From Mycobacterium sp. (GTDB taxonomy: Bacteria; Actinomycetota; Actinomycetes; Mycobacteriales; Mycobacteriaceae), in NCBI RefSeq assembly GCF_019247635.1, contig NZ_JAFBAR010000113.1, positions 1-42,103 on the forward strand: DNA of 42,103 nucleotides, read 5' to 3'. A model generated the notes under the pieces. It was not told the origin of the DNA, did not search any database, and was given only the letters and a program-made list of their open reading frames with translations. Shown here piece after piece: positions 30,003 to 37,184 of this stretch (its first letter is position 1; every line of letters starts with the position of its first letter). A program made the position numbers and the translations under genes.

Positions 30003-30632
30003 TTGATTTCCAGTGTGGCGGTGCTGCCGTTCGCGGATCGGCGGGTCCCCGGCCCGCTGCAGGGCCTGCCCACCCACGCGGCCATAGACGACGCGATCGG
30101 CCCCTACCGACGGCTGCTGGTGGTCGGCGCCGACGCCGACCTGGCCGCGGTGCTCAACCGGTTGTTGCGCGCCGACCGGCTCGACGTCGAGGTCGGTTAC
30201 GTGCCGCGCCGGCGCAGCGCGGCAACCCGGATCTACCGCCTGCCGGCGGGTCGGCGGGCGGCGCGGCGCGCGCGGCACGGTTCGGCCCGACGGGTGCCGC
30301 TGATCCGCGACGAGACGGGGTCGGTGATCGTGGGACGTGCCGATTGGTTGCCGCCGGACGAGCGGCCGGTCCTGCACGGCGAGGCCGTCGTGGACGACAC
30401 CGTGCTGTTCGACGGCGACGTCGCCGGGGTGCGCATCGAACCCACGCGTGCCGCGCCGGGCCTGCGGGCGACGTTGCACGGCAATGGGTTTCGACGTCGT
30501 TGGGTCACCGGGCGCGCGGTCCAACTGGGCAGTACCGGTGTCCTCGTGGTGCGCGACGGCGTCCCGGCCTCGCGTTCGGCCCGCCGTTCGACGTTCTACC
30601 GCCACCTCGAGGGCTGGCTGCTGGTCCGGTAG
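30003..30632 (+). CDS. Conserved mycobacterial protein (Rv0358-like)
   Basis: This 209-residue protein has no domain I can name with certainty. It has a hydrophobic strand and turn near the start (YRRLLVVGADADLAAVLNRLL) that could be a nucleotide- or ligand-binding half of a Rossmann-like fold, a very Arg-rich middle (RRAARRARHGSARR), and a C-terminal beta-rich part. It corresponds by place and sequence to Rv0358. A strong AGGAGGG lies just before TTG at 30003; the spacing is short, and GTG at 30015 is an alternative start. It is followed after 9 nt by the M50 protease gene, so the two are likely co-transcribed. Confidence 0.8.
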   Translation: MISSVAVLPFADRRVPGPLQGLPTHAAIDDAIGPYRRLLVVGADADLAAVLNRLLRADRLDVEVGYVPRRRSAATRIYRLPAGRRAARRARHGSARRVPLIRDETGSVIVGRADWLPPDERPVLHGEAVVDDTVLFDGDVAGVRIEPTRAAPGLRATLHGNGFRRRWVTGRAVQLGSTGVLVVRDGVPASRSARRSTFYRHLEGWLLVR

Positions 30633-30641
30633 TTTTCGACC

Positions 30642-31403
30642 GTGAGACCTAGCCCGATCTTCTTGGCCCTGGTTGGTGTGACGGCCACCGGCGGCGTGCT
30701 GGCCTGGCTGGCCGGCGACGAGGTGCGACCGCTGTCCTATGCCGGGGTGTTCACCTTCGTCATCGCCGGGTGGTTGGTGTCGCTGTGCCTACACGAATTC
30801 GGCCACGCGTTCACCGCGTGGCGATTCGGCGACCACGACGCGGCCGTGGGCGGCTACCTGACCCTGGACCCGAGGCGCTACAGCAATCCCGGCCTCTCGC
30901 TGCTGCTGCCGATGGTCTTCATCGCGCTGGGCGGGATCGGCCTGCCCGGCGCCGCGGTGTACCTGCGCACCTGGTTCATGACGCCGACCCGGCGCACGCT
31001 GGTCAGCCTGGCGGGCCCGGCGGCAAATCTGATACTGGCGGCGCTGCTGCTGACGCTCACCAGACTGTTCTTCGATCCCCGGGACCCACAGCACTGGGTG
31101 CTCTGGGCGGGAGTGGCCTTCCTCGGGTTCCTGCAGATCATGGCGGTGGTGCTGAACCTGCTGCCGATCCCCGGCCTGGACGGTTACGACGCGCTGGAGC
31201 CGCATCTGAGTGCCGAGACGCAGCGCGCGGTCGCACCGGCCAAGCAGTACGGGGTGTTCATTCTGTTCTTCCTGCTGCTGGCCCCGGTGGTGAATCAATA
31301 CCTCTTCGGGTTCGTGCAGTGGCTGTTCGAGTTCTCCGGCGTGCCCCGGGTGCTGTCCAACGCCGGCTACTCGCTGACCCTGTTCTGGCGCCGCTGGTTC
31401 TGA
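30642..31403 (+). CDS. Site-2 protease family membrane protein (M50, Rv0359-like)
   Basis: This 253-residue polytopic membrane metalloprotease of family M50 has zinc ligands H51-E-x-x-H55 in CLHEFGHAFTAW and the second conserved block LNLLPIPGLDGYDAL with the third ligand Asp. About six hydrophobic segments surround them. Such proteins cut substrates within the membrane; here the substrate is unknown, and this is not the Rip1 type with PDZ domains. The start is GTG at 30642. A TAGTTT 6 nt before it contains the stop codon of the upstream gene, so this may be chance. It is followed by the CDF gene. Confidence 0.92.
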   Translation: MRPSPIFLALVGVTATGGVLAWLAGDEVRPLSYAGVFTFVIAGWLVSLCLHEFGHAFTAWRFGDHDAAVGGYLTLDPRRYSNPGLSLLLPMVFIALGGIGLPGAAVYLRTWFMTPTRRTLVSLAGPAANLILAALLLTLTRLFFDPRDPQHWVLWAGVAFLGFLQIMAVVLNLLPIPGLDGYDALEPHLSAETQRAVAPAKQYGVFILFFLLLAPVVNQYLFGFVQWLFEFSGVPRVLSNAGYSLTLFWRRWF

Positions 31404-31407
31404 CCCT

Positions 31408-31436
31408 TGCAATACATGCAATAACACGCATATATT
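31408..31436 (+). promoter_or_regulatory. Predicted promoter of the CDF transporter gene
   Basis: TTGCAA (31408-31413) and TATATT (31431-31436) are separated by 17 bp, a textbook spacing for the housekeeping sigma factor. The -10 ends 8 nt before the ATG at 31445, so the mRNA would be leaderless or have a leader of 1-2 nt. The whole 41-nt gap is much richer in A/T than its surroundings. Confidence 0.6.
31412..31435 (+). promoter_or_regulatory. Operator-like inverted repeat over the CDF promoter
   Basis: ATACATGC (31412-31419) and GCATATAT (31428-31435) form an inverted repeat with an 8-nt centre and 7 of 8 matches. A direct repeat TGCAATA occurs at 31408 and 31417. The dyad covers the -35/-10 spacer and the -10 element. 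The position and A/T-rich palindromic form match operators of ArsR/SmtB-type metal sensors. No regulator gene lies next to it, so the binding protein is unknown. Confidence 0.45.
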
Positions 31437-31444
31437 GACTGCCT

Positions 31445-32338
31445 ATGGGCGCCGGACACAGTCACACACCCGCCGCGGCTGACGAGTCTCGGGTGATCCC
31501 CCGCATGATCATGGCCGCGGCGATCCTCGCGGCGTTCTTCGTGGTGGAACTGACCACATCGCTGCTGATCAACTCGATCGCGCTGCTGGCCGACGCGGGG
31601 CACATGCTGACCGACGTGGTCGCGGTGTTCATGGGACTGGCCGCGGTCGCGCTGGCCAAGCGCGGCAGCACCTCCCCCGAGCGCACCTACGGCTGGCATC
31701 GCGCCGAGGTGTTCACCGCCGTCGCCAATGCCGTCCTGCTCGTCGGGGTCGCGGCGTTCATCCTCTACGAGGCGATCGCACGGCTCGGTAACGCGCCGTC
31801 CATCCCCGGCGTGCCGATGGTGGTCGTGGCCCTGGCCGGGCTGGCGGCCAATTTGGTGGTGGCGCTGCTGCTGCGTTCACAATCCGGGGGCAGCCTGGCG
31901 GTCAGGGGCGCCTACATGGAGGTCGTCGCCGACACTGTCGGCAGCCTCGGCGTGCTGATCGCCGGCATCGTCACCCTCACGACGCACTGGCCCTACGCCG
32001 ACGTGGTGGTCGCCGTCCTGGTGGCGTTGTGGGTGCTGCCGCGGGCGATTTCGCTGGCCCGCGCGGCGTTGCGGATCCTGTCCGAAACGTCGCCGGCCCA
32101 CATCGACGTCGAGGAGCTGCGCTCGGCGTTGGGAGCGGTCGACGGCGTGACCGCGGTGCACGACCTGCATGTGTGGACGCTGTCGCCCGGCAAGGACATG
32201 TGCACCGCGCACCTGACCAGCACCGCGGATTCCGCCAAAGTGCTCAGCGCGGCGCGGGCGGTGTTGCGCGAACGCGGCCTCGACCACGCCACCGTCCAGA
32301 TCGAGTGCCCCGACGAAAGCTGTTCGGAGAATTTCTAG
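31445..32338 (+). CDS. Cation diffusion facilitator (CDF) metal/proton antiporter
   Basis: This 297-residue protein exports a divalent metal (most likely Zn2+, perhaps Co2+/Cd2+) in exchange for protons. It has a short His-containing N-terminus, six membrane helices, and a C-terminal cytosolic ferredoxin-like domain (LRSALGAVDGVTAVHDLHVWTL). The transport site in helix 2 is H53-x-x-x-D57 (LLADAGHMLTDVV). In helix 5 the usual His is Glu: E159-x-x-x-D163 (YMEVVAD). Late Cys residues (ECPDESCSENF) may add a metal site. I do not recall it between Rv0359 and Rv0360c in H37Rv. Its 3' end overlaps the DUF3151 gene by 4 nt. Confidence 0.92.
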   Translation: MGAGHSHTPAAADESRVIPRMIMAAAILAAFFVVELTTSLLINSIALLADAGHMLTDVVAVFMGLAAVALAKRGSTSPERTYGWHRAEVFTAVANAVLLVGVAAFILYEAIARLGNAPSIPGVPMVVVALAGLAANLVVALLLRSQSGGSLAVRGAYMEVVADTVGSLGVLIAGIVTLTTHWPYADVVVAVLVALWVLPRAISLARAALRILSETSPAHIDVEELRSALGAVDGVTAVHDLHVWTLSPGKDMCTAHLTSTADSAKVLSAARAVLRERGLDHATVQIECPDESCSENF

Positions 32339-32757
32339 AGCCCCAGCGCGGCGCGGGCCGCGGGGTCGCAGTCGTCGAGCAGATCCAGGCAGCGCCCGTA
32401 CTCGGGGGTTTCACCGATGGTGTCGGCCGCCTGCGCCAGCGCGGCCACGCAGCGCAGGAACCCTCGGTTGGGTTCGTGCGCATACGGCACGGGGCCGAAG
32501 CCCTTCCAGCCATTGCGGCGCAACTGGTCCAGGCCGCGGTGGTAGCCAGTGCGGGCGTAGGCGTAGGCGGTGATGGCCCTGTCGTCGGCCAGCGCCTCTT
32601 CGGCCAGCGCCGCCCACGCCACCGACGCGGCCGGATGCGCCGCGGCGACGATGCCCGGATTCTCACCCGCCAGTAGCTCCGCCTCGGCCTCGCTGTCACC
32701 AGGCAGCAAGATTGGCTCAGGTCCCAGGAGATCGCCCATCCGTGTCATGGTCCCCAT
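32335..32757 (-). CDS. DUF3151 family protein (Rv0360c-like)
   Basis: This small acidic cytosolic protein is up to 140 residues (Rv0360c about 145). It has the DUF3151 pattern: GDLLGPEPILLPGD at the start, WAALAEEALADDRAITAYAYARTGYHRGLDQLR, then RRNGWKGFGPVPYAHEPNRGF and a helical ending. The helical repeat-like middle resembles TPR packing. Function is unknown. Starts at 32757, 32748 (MTRMGDLLG) and 32739 are all possible; 32748 best fits the family N-terminus as I remember it. It is divergent from the Rv0361-like gene. Confidence 0.87.
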   Translation of the reverse strand: MGTMTRMGDLLGPEPILLPGDSEAEAELLAGENPGIVAAAHPAASVAWAALAEEALADDRAITAYAYARTGYHRGLDQLRRNGWKGFGPVPYAHEPNRGFLRCVAALAQAADTIGETPEYGRCLDLLDDCDPAARAALGL

Positions 32758-32788
32758 TCTGCCGTCGCACGGCCCCGGCGGTGGTCGC

Positions 32789-32794
32789 TAAGCT
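32789..32794 (+). promoter_or_regulatory. Predicted -10 element for the Rv0361-like gene (leaderless)
   Basis: TAAGCT lies 6 nt before the ATG at 32801, with no ribosome-binding site between. The 43-nt divergent gap leaves little room for anything else. Confidence 0.5.
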
Positions 32795-32800
32795 CCACTC

Positions 32801-33592
32801 ATGCCCAACCCACCCGAGCCCGACCCGCGAGGCGGACCCGAGGACGCCGGCGAACACCCCACCGAGGTCTATCCCCCGGCGCCCAGCGACGCCGACACCA
32901 CCGTGATCAGCACAGGCGGGCCGGTCATCGATCCCGCGGCGCCGGACAGCCAACGCGAACGCCGGTTCACCGCGCCTGGCTTCGACGCGAAGGAAACCCA
33001 GGTCATCGACACCGCGGCGGAGCCGGCGACGGAGATAATCCAAACCAGCGCAGGAGCCCCCACCACGCCGTCCGGCGCACCAACCAAAGCCGCTGTGCCG
33101 CAATCTATCCCGCCCCGCGATGGGGGCACGTCGCCGACGCAGTCCCGGCATTTCAACTGGGGCTGGGTGCTGGCGATCGTCCTGGTGGTGCTGGCGTTGG
33201 CGGCCATCGCGATCCTGGGCACCCTGCTGCTCACCCACAGCAAGCATGCGAAGGTCTCGCAGGAAGATCAGGTGCGGCACACCATCCAGAGCTTCGACGC
33301 CGCCGTGCAGACCGGCGACCTGTCCACGCTGCGCAGCATCACCTGCGGCACCACCCGCGACGGCTACGCCGACTACGACGAGCACGCGTGGCAGGAGACC
33401 TACCACCGGGTCGCGGCCGCCAAGCAATTTCCGGTGATCGCCAGCATCGACCAGGTGGTGGTCAACGGCCAACACGCCGAGGCCAATGTCACAACGTTCA
33501 TGGCCTACGACCCGCAGGTCCGCTCGACCCGCAGCCTTGACCTGCAATTCCGCGACGACCAGTGGAAGATCTGCCAGTCCCCCAGCGGGTAG
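32801..33592 (+). CDS. Single-pass membrane protein with extracellular NTF2-like domain (Rv0361-like)
   Basis: This 263-residue protein has three parts. About 120 residues of Pro/Thr/Ala-rich, probably disordered cytosolic tail come first, with Thr-rich strings (TEVYPP, DTTVIS, KETQVID, ATEIIQT) that look like kinase targets. One transmembrane helix follows (WVLAIVLVVLALAAIAILGTL, given here as VLVVLALAAIAILG). An outside domain of about 110 residues (DQVRHTIQSFDAAVQTGDL... RDDQWKIC) has the length and pattern of NTF2/DUF4878-like folds. Two Cys in the outer domain (SITCGTT and WKICQS) could form a disulfide. Function is unknown. Confidence 0.85.
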   Translation: MPNPPEPDPRGGPEDAGEHPTEVYPPAPSDADTTVISTGGPVIDPAAPDSQRERRFTAPGFDAKETQVIDTAAEPATEIIQTSAGAPTTPSGAPTKAAVPQSIPPRDGGTSPTQSRHFNWGWVLAIVLVVLALAAIAILGTLLLTHSKHAKVSQEDQVRHTIQSFDAAVQTGDLSTLRSITCGTTRDGYADYDEHAWQETYHRVAAAKQFPVIASIDQVVVNGQHAEANVTTFMAYDPQVRSTRSLDLQFRDDQWKICQSPSG

Positions 33593-33600
33593 CCCTTAGT

Positions 33601-33624
33601 GCGCGCAGAGACGCGCGCAGAGAC
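33601..33624. repeat. 12-bp tandem repeat between two convergent genes
   Basis: GCGCGCAGAGAC occurs twice without a gap (33601-33612, 33613-33624). It is flanked by CCCTT (33593-33597) and AAGGG (33627-33631), which could close a weak hairpin between the Rv0361-like and fba stop codons. A bidirectional terminator is possible, but there is no U-tract. Confidence 0.45.
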
Positions 33625-33631
33625 GCAAGGG

Positions 33632-34666
33632 TTAGACCCCCAGCGACTTGCCCGCGCAGTGCAGGTCGTTGCAGGCCTCCACGACCCGCTCGGTCATCGA
33701 CGCCTCGGCCTTCTTGAGATAGCTGCGCGGGTCGTAGACCTTCTTATTGCCCACCTCGCCGTCGACTTTGAGCACGCCGTCGTAGTTGGTGAACATGTGG
33801 GCCGCCAGCGGGCGGGTGAACGCGTACTGGGTGTCGGTGTCGACGTTCATCTTCACCACGCCGTAGCGCAGGGCCTCCTCGATCTCCGACTTCAGCGAGC
33901 CCGAACCGCCGTGGAAGACGAAGTCGAACGGCTTGGCATCACCGGCCACGCCGAGTTTGGCCGCCGCCACCTGCTGCCCTTCGGCCAGCACGTCGGGCCG
34001 CAGCTTGACGTTGCCGGGTTTGTAGACGCCGTGCACGTTGCCGAACGTCGCGGCCAGGAGGTACTTGCCGTGCTCACCGGCGCCGAGGGCCTCGATGGTC
34101 TTCTCGAAGTCCTCGGCCGTGGTGTACAGCTTTTCGTTGATCTCGGCTTCCACGCCGTCCTCTTCGCCGCCAACCACGCCTATCTCGACTTCCAGGATGA
34201 TCTTGGCGGCCGCCGCTTCCTTGAGCAGTTCCTGGGCGATGGCAAGGTTCTCCGCGATCGGCACCGCGGAACCGTCCCACATGTGCGAGCCGAACAGCGG
34301 ATCCTTGCCCGCCGCCACCCGTTTGGCCGAGATCGCCAGCAACGGCCGCACGTAGCTGTCCAGCTTGTCCTTGGGGCAGTGGTCGGTGTGCAGCGCGACG
34401 TTGATCGGGTACCTGGCCGCGATGCTGCGGGTGAACTTGGCCAGCGCCACCGCACCGGCCACCATGTCCTTGACGCCGAGCCCCGAAGCGAATTCGGCAC
34501 CGCCAGTGGAGAATTGGATGATGCCGTCGCTGCCGGCGTCGGCGAAGCCCTTGATCGCGGCGTTGACGGTCTCCGAGGACGTGCAGTTGATGGCCGGGAA
34601 CGCGTACGAGTTGTCCTTCGCGCGTCCCAACATCTCGGCGTAGACCTCGGGTGTTGCGATGGGCAT
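33632..34666 (-). CDS. fba: Class II fructose-bisphosphate aldolase Fba
   Basis: This 344-residue protein has exactly the M. tuberculosis length. It is a zinc-dependent enzyme that reversibly splits fructose-1,6-bisphosphate into DHAP and glyceraldehyde-3-phosphate, in glycolysis and gluconeogenesis. Seen: AFPAINCTSSETVNAAI; the catalytic/zinc block VALHTDHCPKDKLDSYVRPL (Asp and His); EIGVVGGEEDGVEAE; ATFGNVHGVYKPGNVKL; FVFHGGSGS; and MNVDTDTQYAFTRP. The ATG at 34666 has CAGGAGGAG 5 nt before it, the strongest ribosome-binding site in the window, fitting a highly expressed gene. The frame continues upstream only as an antisense shadow of DedA. Confidence 0.98.
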   Translation of the reverse strand: MPIATPEVYAEMLGRAKDNSYAFPAINCTSSETVNAAIKGFADAGSDGIIQFSTGGAEFASGLGVKDMVAGAVALAKFTRSIAARYPINVALHTDHCPKDKLDSYVRPLLAISAKRVAAGKDPLFGSHMWDGSAVPIAENLAIAQELLKEAAAAKIILEVEIGVVGGEEDGVEAEINEKLYTTAEDFEKTIEALGAGEHGKYLLAATFGNVHGVYKPGNVKLRPDVLAEGQQVAAAKLGVAGDAKPFDFVFHGGSGSLKSEIEEALRYGVVKMNVDTDTQYAFTRPLAAHMFTNYDGVLKVDGEVGNKKVYDPRSYLKKAEASMTERVVEACNDLHCAGKSLGV

Positions 34667-34742
34667 GAGAACTCCTCCTGGCGGCCGGGACCGGATAAGT
34701 ATCGCAACCCCACGACTTCGTGTCGCGGCCAACCACGACCGG

Positions 34743-34748
34743 TATGTT
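34743..34748 (+). promoter_or_regulatory. Predicted -10 element for the DedA gene
   Basis: TATGTT lies 8 nt before the ATG at 34757. A leaderless or nearly leaderless transcript is predicted. It lies in the 90-nt divergent region shared with fba. Confidence 0.4.
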
Positions 34749-34756
34749 GAAGCGTC

Positions 34757-35437
34757 ATGAGCACCGCCGTGATGGCCTCGGGGACCATCCTCGACCCGAT
34801 GTTCTGGATCGGCCCCAAGGGCCTGTTCGCCTCCGCGGTGCTGCCGACGATCCTGGTCATCGTCTACGTCGAGACGGGGTTGCTGTTCCCCCTGCTGCCC
34901 GGCGAGTCGCTGCTGTTCACCGGCGGATTGCTGGCCGCCCAGGGGACGCTGAACATCTGGGTATTGGCCCCGGCCGTCGCGGTGGTCGCCATCCTCGGGG
35001 ACCAGACCGGGTACTTCATCGGCCGCCGGATCGGACCGGCACTGTTCAAGAAGGAAGACTCCCGGTTCTTCAAGCAGCACTACGTGACCGAGTCGCACGC
35101 CTTCTTCGAGAAGTACGGGTCGAGGGCCATCATCCTGGCCCGGTTCATGCCGTTCGTACGGACGTTCACGCCGGTGGTCGCCGGGGTGTCCTACATGCGG
35201 TACCCGGTGTACCTGGCATTCGACATCGTCGGCGGCGTGCTCTGGGGTGGCGGCGTGACCGTGGCCGGCTACTTCCTGGGCAACGTGCCGTTCGTGCACC
35301 AGAACCTGGAAAAGATCATCCTGGGCATCCTGTTCGTGTCGATGTTGCCGGCCTTCATCGCGGCGTGGCGCAGCTACCGGTCGCGCAGGCGGGCCCCCGC
35401 CGAGAAGGAACCCGACGCGCCCGCGCTACCCGAGTGA
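34757..35437 (+). CDS. DedA family membrane protein (Rv0364-like)
   Basis: This 226-residue protein belongs to the DedA/SNARE-associated (VTT) family of polytopic membrane proteins, implicated in lipid flipping (undecaprenyl phosphate or phospholipids) and membrane energetics. Typical features are PLLPGESLLFTGGLLAAQG, GDQTGYFIGRRIGPALF, and the conserved ARFMPFVRTFTPVVAGVSYM with the essential Arg residues, then GGVLWGGGVTVAGYFLG. Rv0364 has about 227 residues. The short C-terminal tail is basic, then acidic. The last 12 nt overlap the convergent GH76-like gene. The substrate is not known. Confidence 0.93.
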   Translation: MSTAVMASGTILDPMFWIGPKGLFASAVLPTILVIVYVETGLLFPLLPGESLLFTGGLLAAQGTLNIWVLAPAVAVVAILGDQTGYFIGRRIGPALFKKEDSRFFKQHYVTESHAFFEKYGSRAIILARFMPFVRTFTPVVAGVSYMRYPVYLAFDIVGGVLWGGGVTVAGYFLGNVPFVHQNLEKIILGILFVSMLPAFIAAWRSYRSRRRAPAEKEPDAPALPE

Positions 35438-36523
35438 GTGGGCGGCCTCCATCAACATCCAGCCCGACAGCTGCACGGACAGGTCCCGCTCGGCGACCGC
35501 GGAACTGTTCACCGCGCCCTCGACGAACTTCGCCTGCTGGCCGCCCGCAGTGGGCAGCTCCGCGTCGCGGTCCCAGAACGGGCCGAACACCGGCAGTCCG
35601 TCGGTCGTCTGGCGGTACTCCCACGCCGATTTGGCCGACGTCAGCACGATTTTGCGGGCGGTCTCGCGCGCGGTGACGTCGTCGGCCGAGTCCCCGGGCA
35701 ACGTGGTGGCGACCAGCGCGAGGTAGCGGGCGGTGACACCGGAGAACAGGCCCCCGTCGCCGCCCCCGGCGCCGCGCAGCACGCCTGAGGGCGCCATGTG
35801 CTCGTCGACCGCGGCGACCAGCCGGTGCACCCGCGGACCGTGCCGGTCGTCGTGGGTGCGTGCGGCCAGTTCGGTTTCCAGCCCGAGCACTACACCCTGG
35901 CAGTAGGTGTACTGCGCGCGCACCAGTGAACCGCCCTTGATGCCATCGAACACCAGGTGGGTGTCGGGGTCGATCAGGGTTTCGTCGATCCAGTCGGCCA
36001 TCTGCTGGGCCCGCCGCATCCGGTCGCCGTAACGGGCCAGGAAGAGCCCGGCCGGGCCGTTGGCGGGCGCGTTGAAGAACTGGTCCTGCTTGCGCCACGG
36101 GATACCGCCGCCGTCCTCGGGTACCCACGCCGTCACGAACTGGTCGGCGAGCTTGCGTAGCGCCTTGCGGCGCTCGACGCCGGCGATGCGGGCGGCGCGT
36201 TCCAGCGCCAGCGCCAGCCACGCCATGTCGTCGTAGTAGCTGTTGATCCAGGAGAGGTTGTTCCGCAGGCGGTGCGAGCGGACCTGGCGGTTGATCCCGG
36301 CGCGGCGCTGTGGCTGCGGGTCCCGCAGTTGCGCATCGACGAGGCAATCCAGCAGATGCGCCTGCCACCAGTAGTGCCAGGTGCCGAACAGTCGGGCGTT
36401 GCGGTCCGACGGCCAGGCCACCGCGCCCAACTGCGTTCCCGGTAGTGCCCAGAGCCGTTTCAGATGCCGTTGCGCCACTGCCGTTTCAGCGCTGGCGGCC
36501 CGGTTCGCCCATACCTGCTCCAT
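35426..36523 (-). CDS. Glycoside hydrolase family 76-like protein (Rv0365c-like)
   Basis: This 365-residue (alpha/alpha)6-barrel protein resembles GH76 alpha-1,6-mannanases. Seen: FGTWHYWWQAHLLDCLVDAQ; the Asp-Asp pair in WINSYYDDMAWLALALERA, which corresponds to the GH76 catalytic pair; GGGIPWRKQDQFFNAPANGPAG; and VRAQYTYCQGVVLGLETELA. It has no signal peptide, so a cytosolic role in mannan or related glycan turnover is suggested, as for Rv0365c. It starts 16 nt after the SPOUT methyltransferase stop and may be the last gene of the ttfA-pyrE operon. In H37Rv it is not adjacent to that operon. Confidence 0.87.
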   Translation of the reverse strand: MEQVWANRAASAETAVAQRHLKRLWALPGTQLGAVAWPSDRNARLFGTWHYWWQAHLLDCLVDAQLRDPQPQRRAGINRQVRSHRLRNNLSWINSYYDDMAWLALALERAARIAGVERRKALRKLADQFVTAWVPEDGGGIPWRKQDQFFNAPANGPAGLFLARYGDRMRRAQQMADWIDETLIDPDTHLVFDGIKGGSLVRAQYTYCQGVVLGLETELAARTHDDRHGPRVHRLVAAVDEHMAPSGVLRGAGGGDGGLFSGVTARYLALVATTLPGDSADDVTARETARKIVLTSAKSAWEYRQTTDGLPVFGPFWDRDAELPTAGGQQAKFVEGAVNSSAVAERDLSVQLSGWMLMEAAHSLG

Positions 36524-36539
36524 AGCACTAGATCCTGCC

Positions 36540-37184
36540 CTACCAGGCGCGCGTCATGTCCCCGTGCTGCCGGATCCAGGCGTGCATCGCGATCCCGGCG
36601 GCGACGCCGGCGTTGATGCTGCGCGTCGAACCGAACTGGGCGATCGACACGGTGAGCGCTGCCCCCGAACGGGTGTCGTCGGTGATGCCGGGGCCTTCCT
36701 GACCGAACACCAGCAGGCAATCCCGCGGCAGCGCGGTCTGTTCCAGCCGTGCGGCCCCTGGGACGTTGTCCACCGCGACGACGGTCAACCCGGCCCGGCC
36801 GGCGAAGTCGAACAATTCGGCCGTGCTGTCGTGATGACACAGCCGCTGGTAGCGGTCGGTCACCATGGCACCGCGGCGGTTCCAGCGCCGGCGCCCGACG
36901 ATGTGCACCGTATCCACGGCGAACGCGTTGGCGGTGCGCACCACCGAACCGATGTTGGCGTCGTGGCCGAAGTTCTCGATCGCCACGTGCAGGGCGTGCC
37001 GGCGCCCGTCGATGTCGGCGATGATCGCCTCCCGGGTCCAGTACCTGTAGGCATCGACGACGTTGCGAGTATCGCCGTCGCGCAACAGGATTGGGTCATA
37101 GCGCGGGTCGTCGGGCGACTCGCCCGTCCACGGCCCGACACCGCCGGCCGGCGCACCCCATTCGGTCGGCCCCGGTTCTGTCAC
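36540..37184 (-). CDS. SPOUT (TrmH/SpoU) family RNA 2'-O-methyltransferase (Rv0380c-like)
   Basis: This 214-residue protein has the three SPOUT motifs: motif 1 NFGHDANIGSVVRTANAF, motif 2 LLVFGQEGPGI, and motif 3 SIAQFGSTRSINAGVAAGIAMHAW. It should form a dimer with a trefoil-knot SAM site and methylate a ribose 2'-OH in tRNA or rRNA. About 75 residues precede motif 1, longer than in Rv0380c (about 183 in all). The GTG at 37184 overlaps the upstream stop as GTGA; another GTG at 37196 would make a 16-nt overlap. The target nucleotide cannot be read from sequence. Confidence 0.92.
   Translation of the reverse strand: MTEPGPTEWGAPAGGVGPWTGESPDDPRYDPILLRDGDTRNVVDAYRYWTREAIIADIDGRRHALHVAIENFGHDANIGSVVRTANAFAVDTVHIVGRRRWNRRGAMVTDRYQRLCHHDSTAELFDFAGRAGLTVVAVDNVPGAARLEQTALPRDCLLVFGQEGPGITDDTRSGAALTVSIAQFGSTRSINAGVAAGIAMHAWIRQHGDMTRAW

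Noticed and set aside
30630..30635. TAGTTT 6 nt before the M50 gene as a leaderless promoter
   Set aside because: The TAG is the stop codon of the preceding gene, so the match is not independent; co-transcription is simpler.
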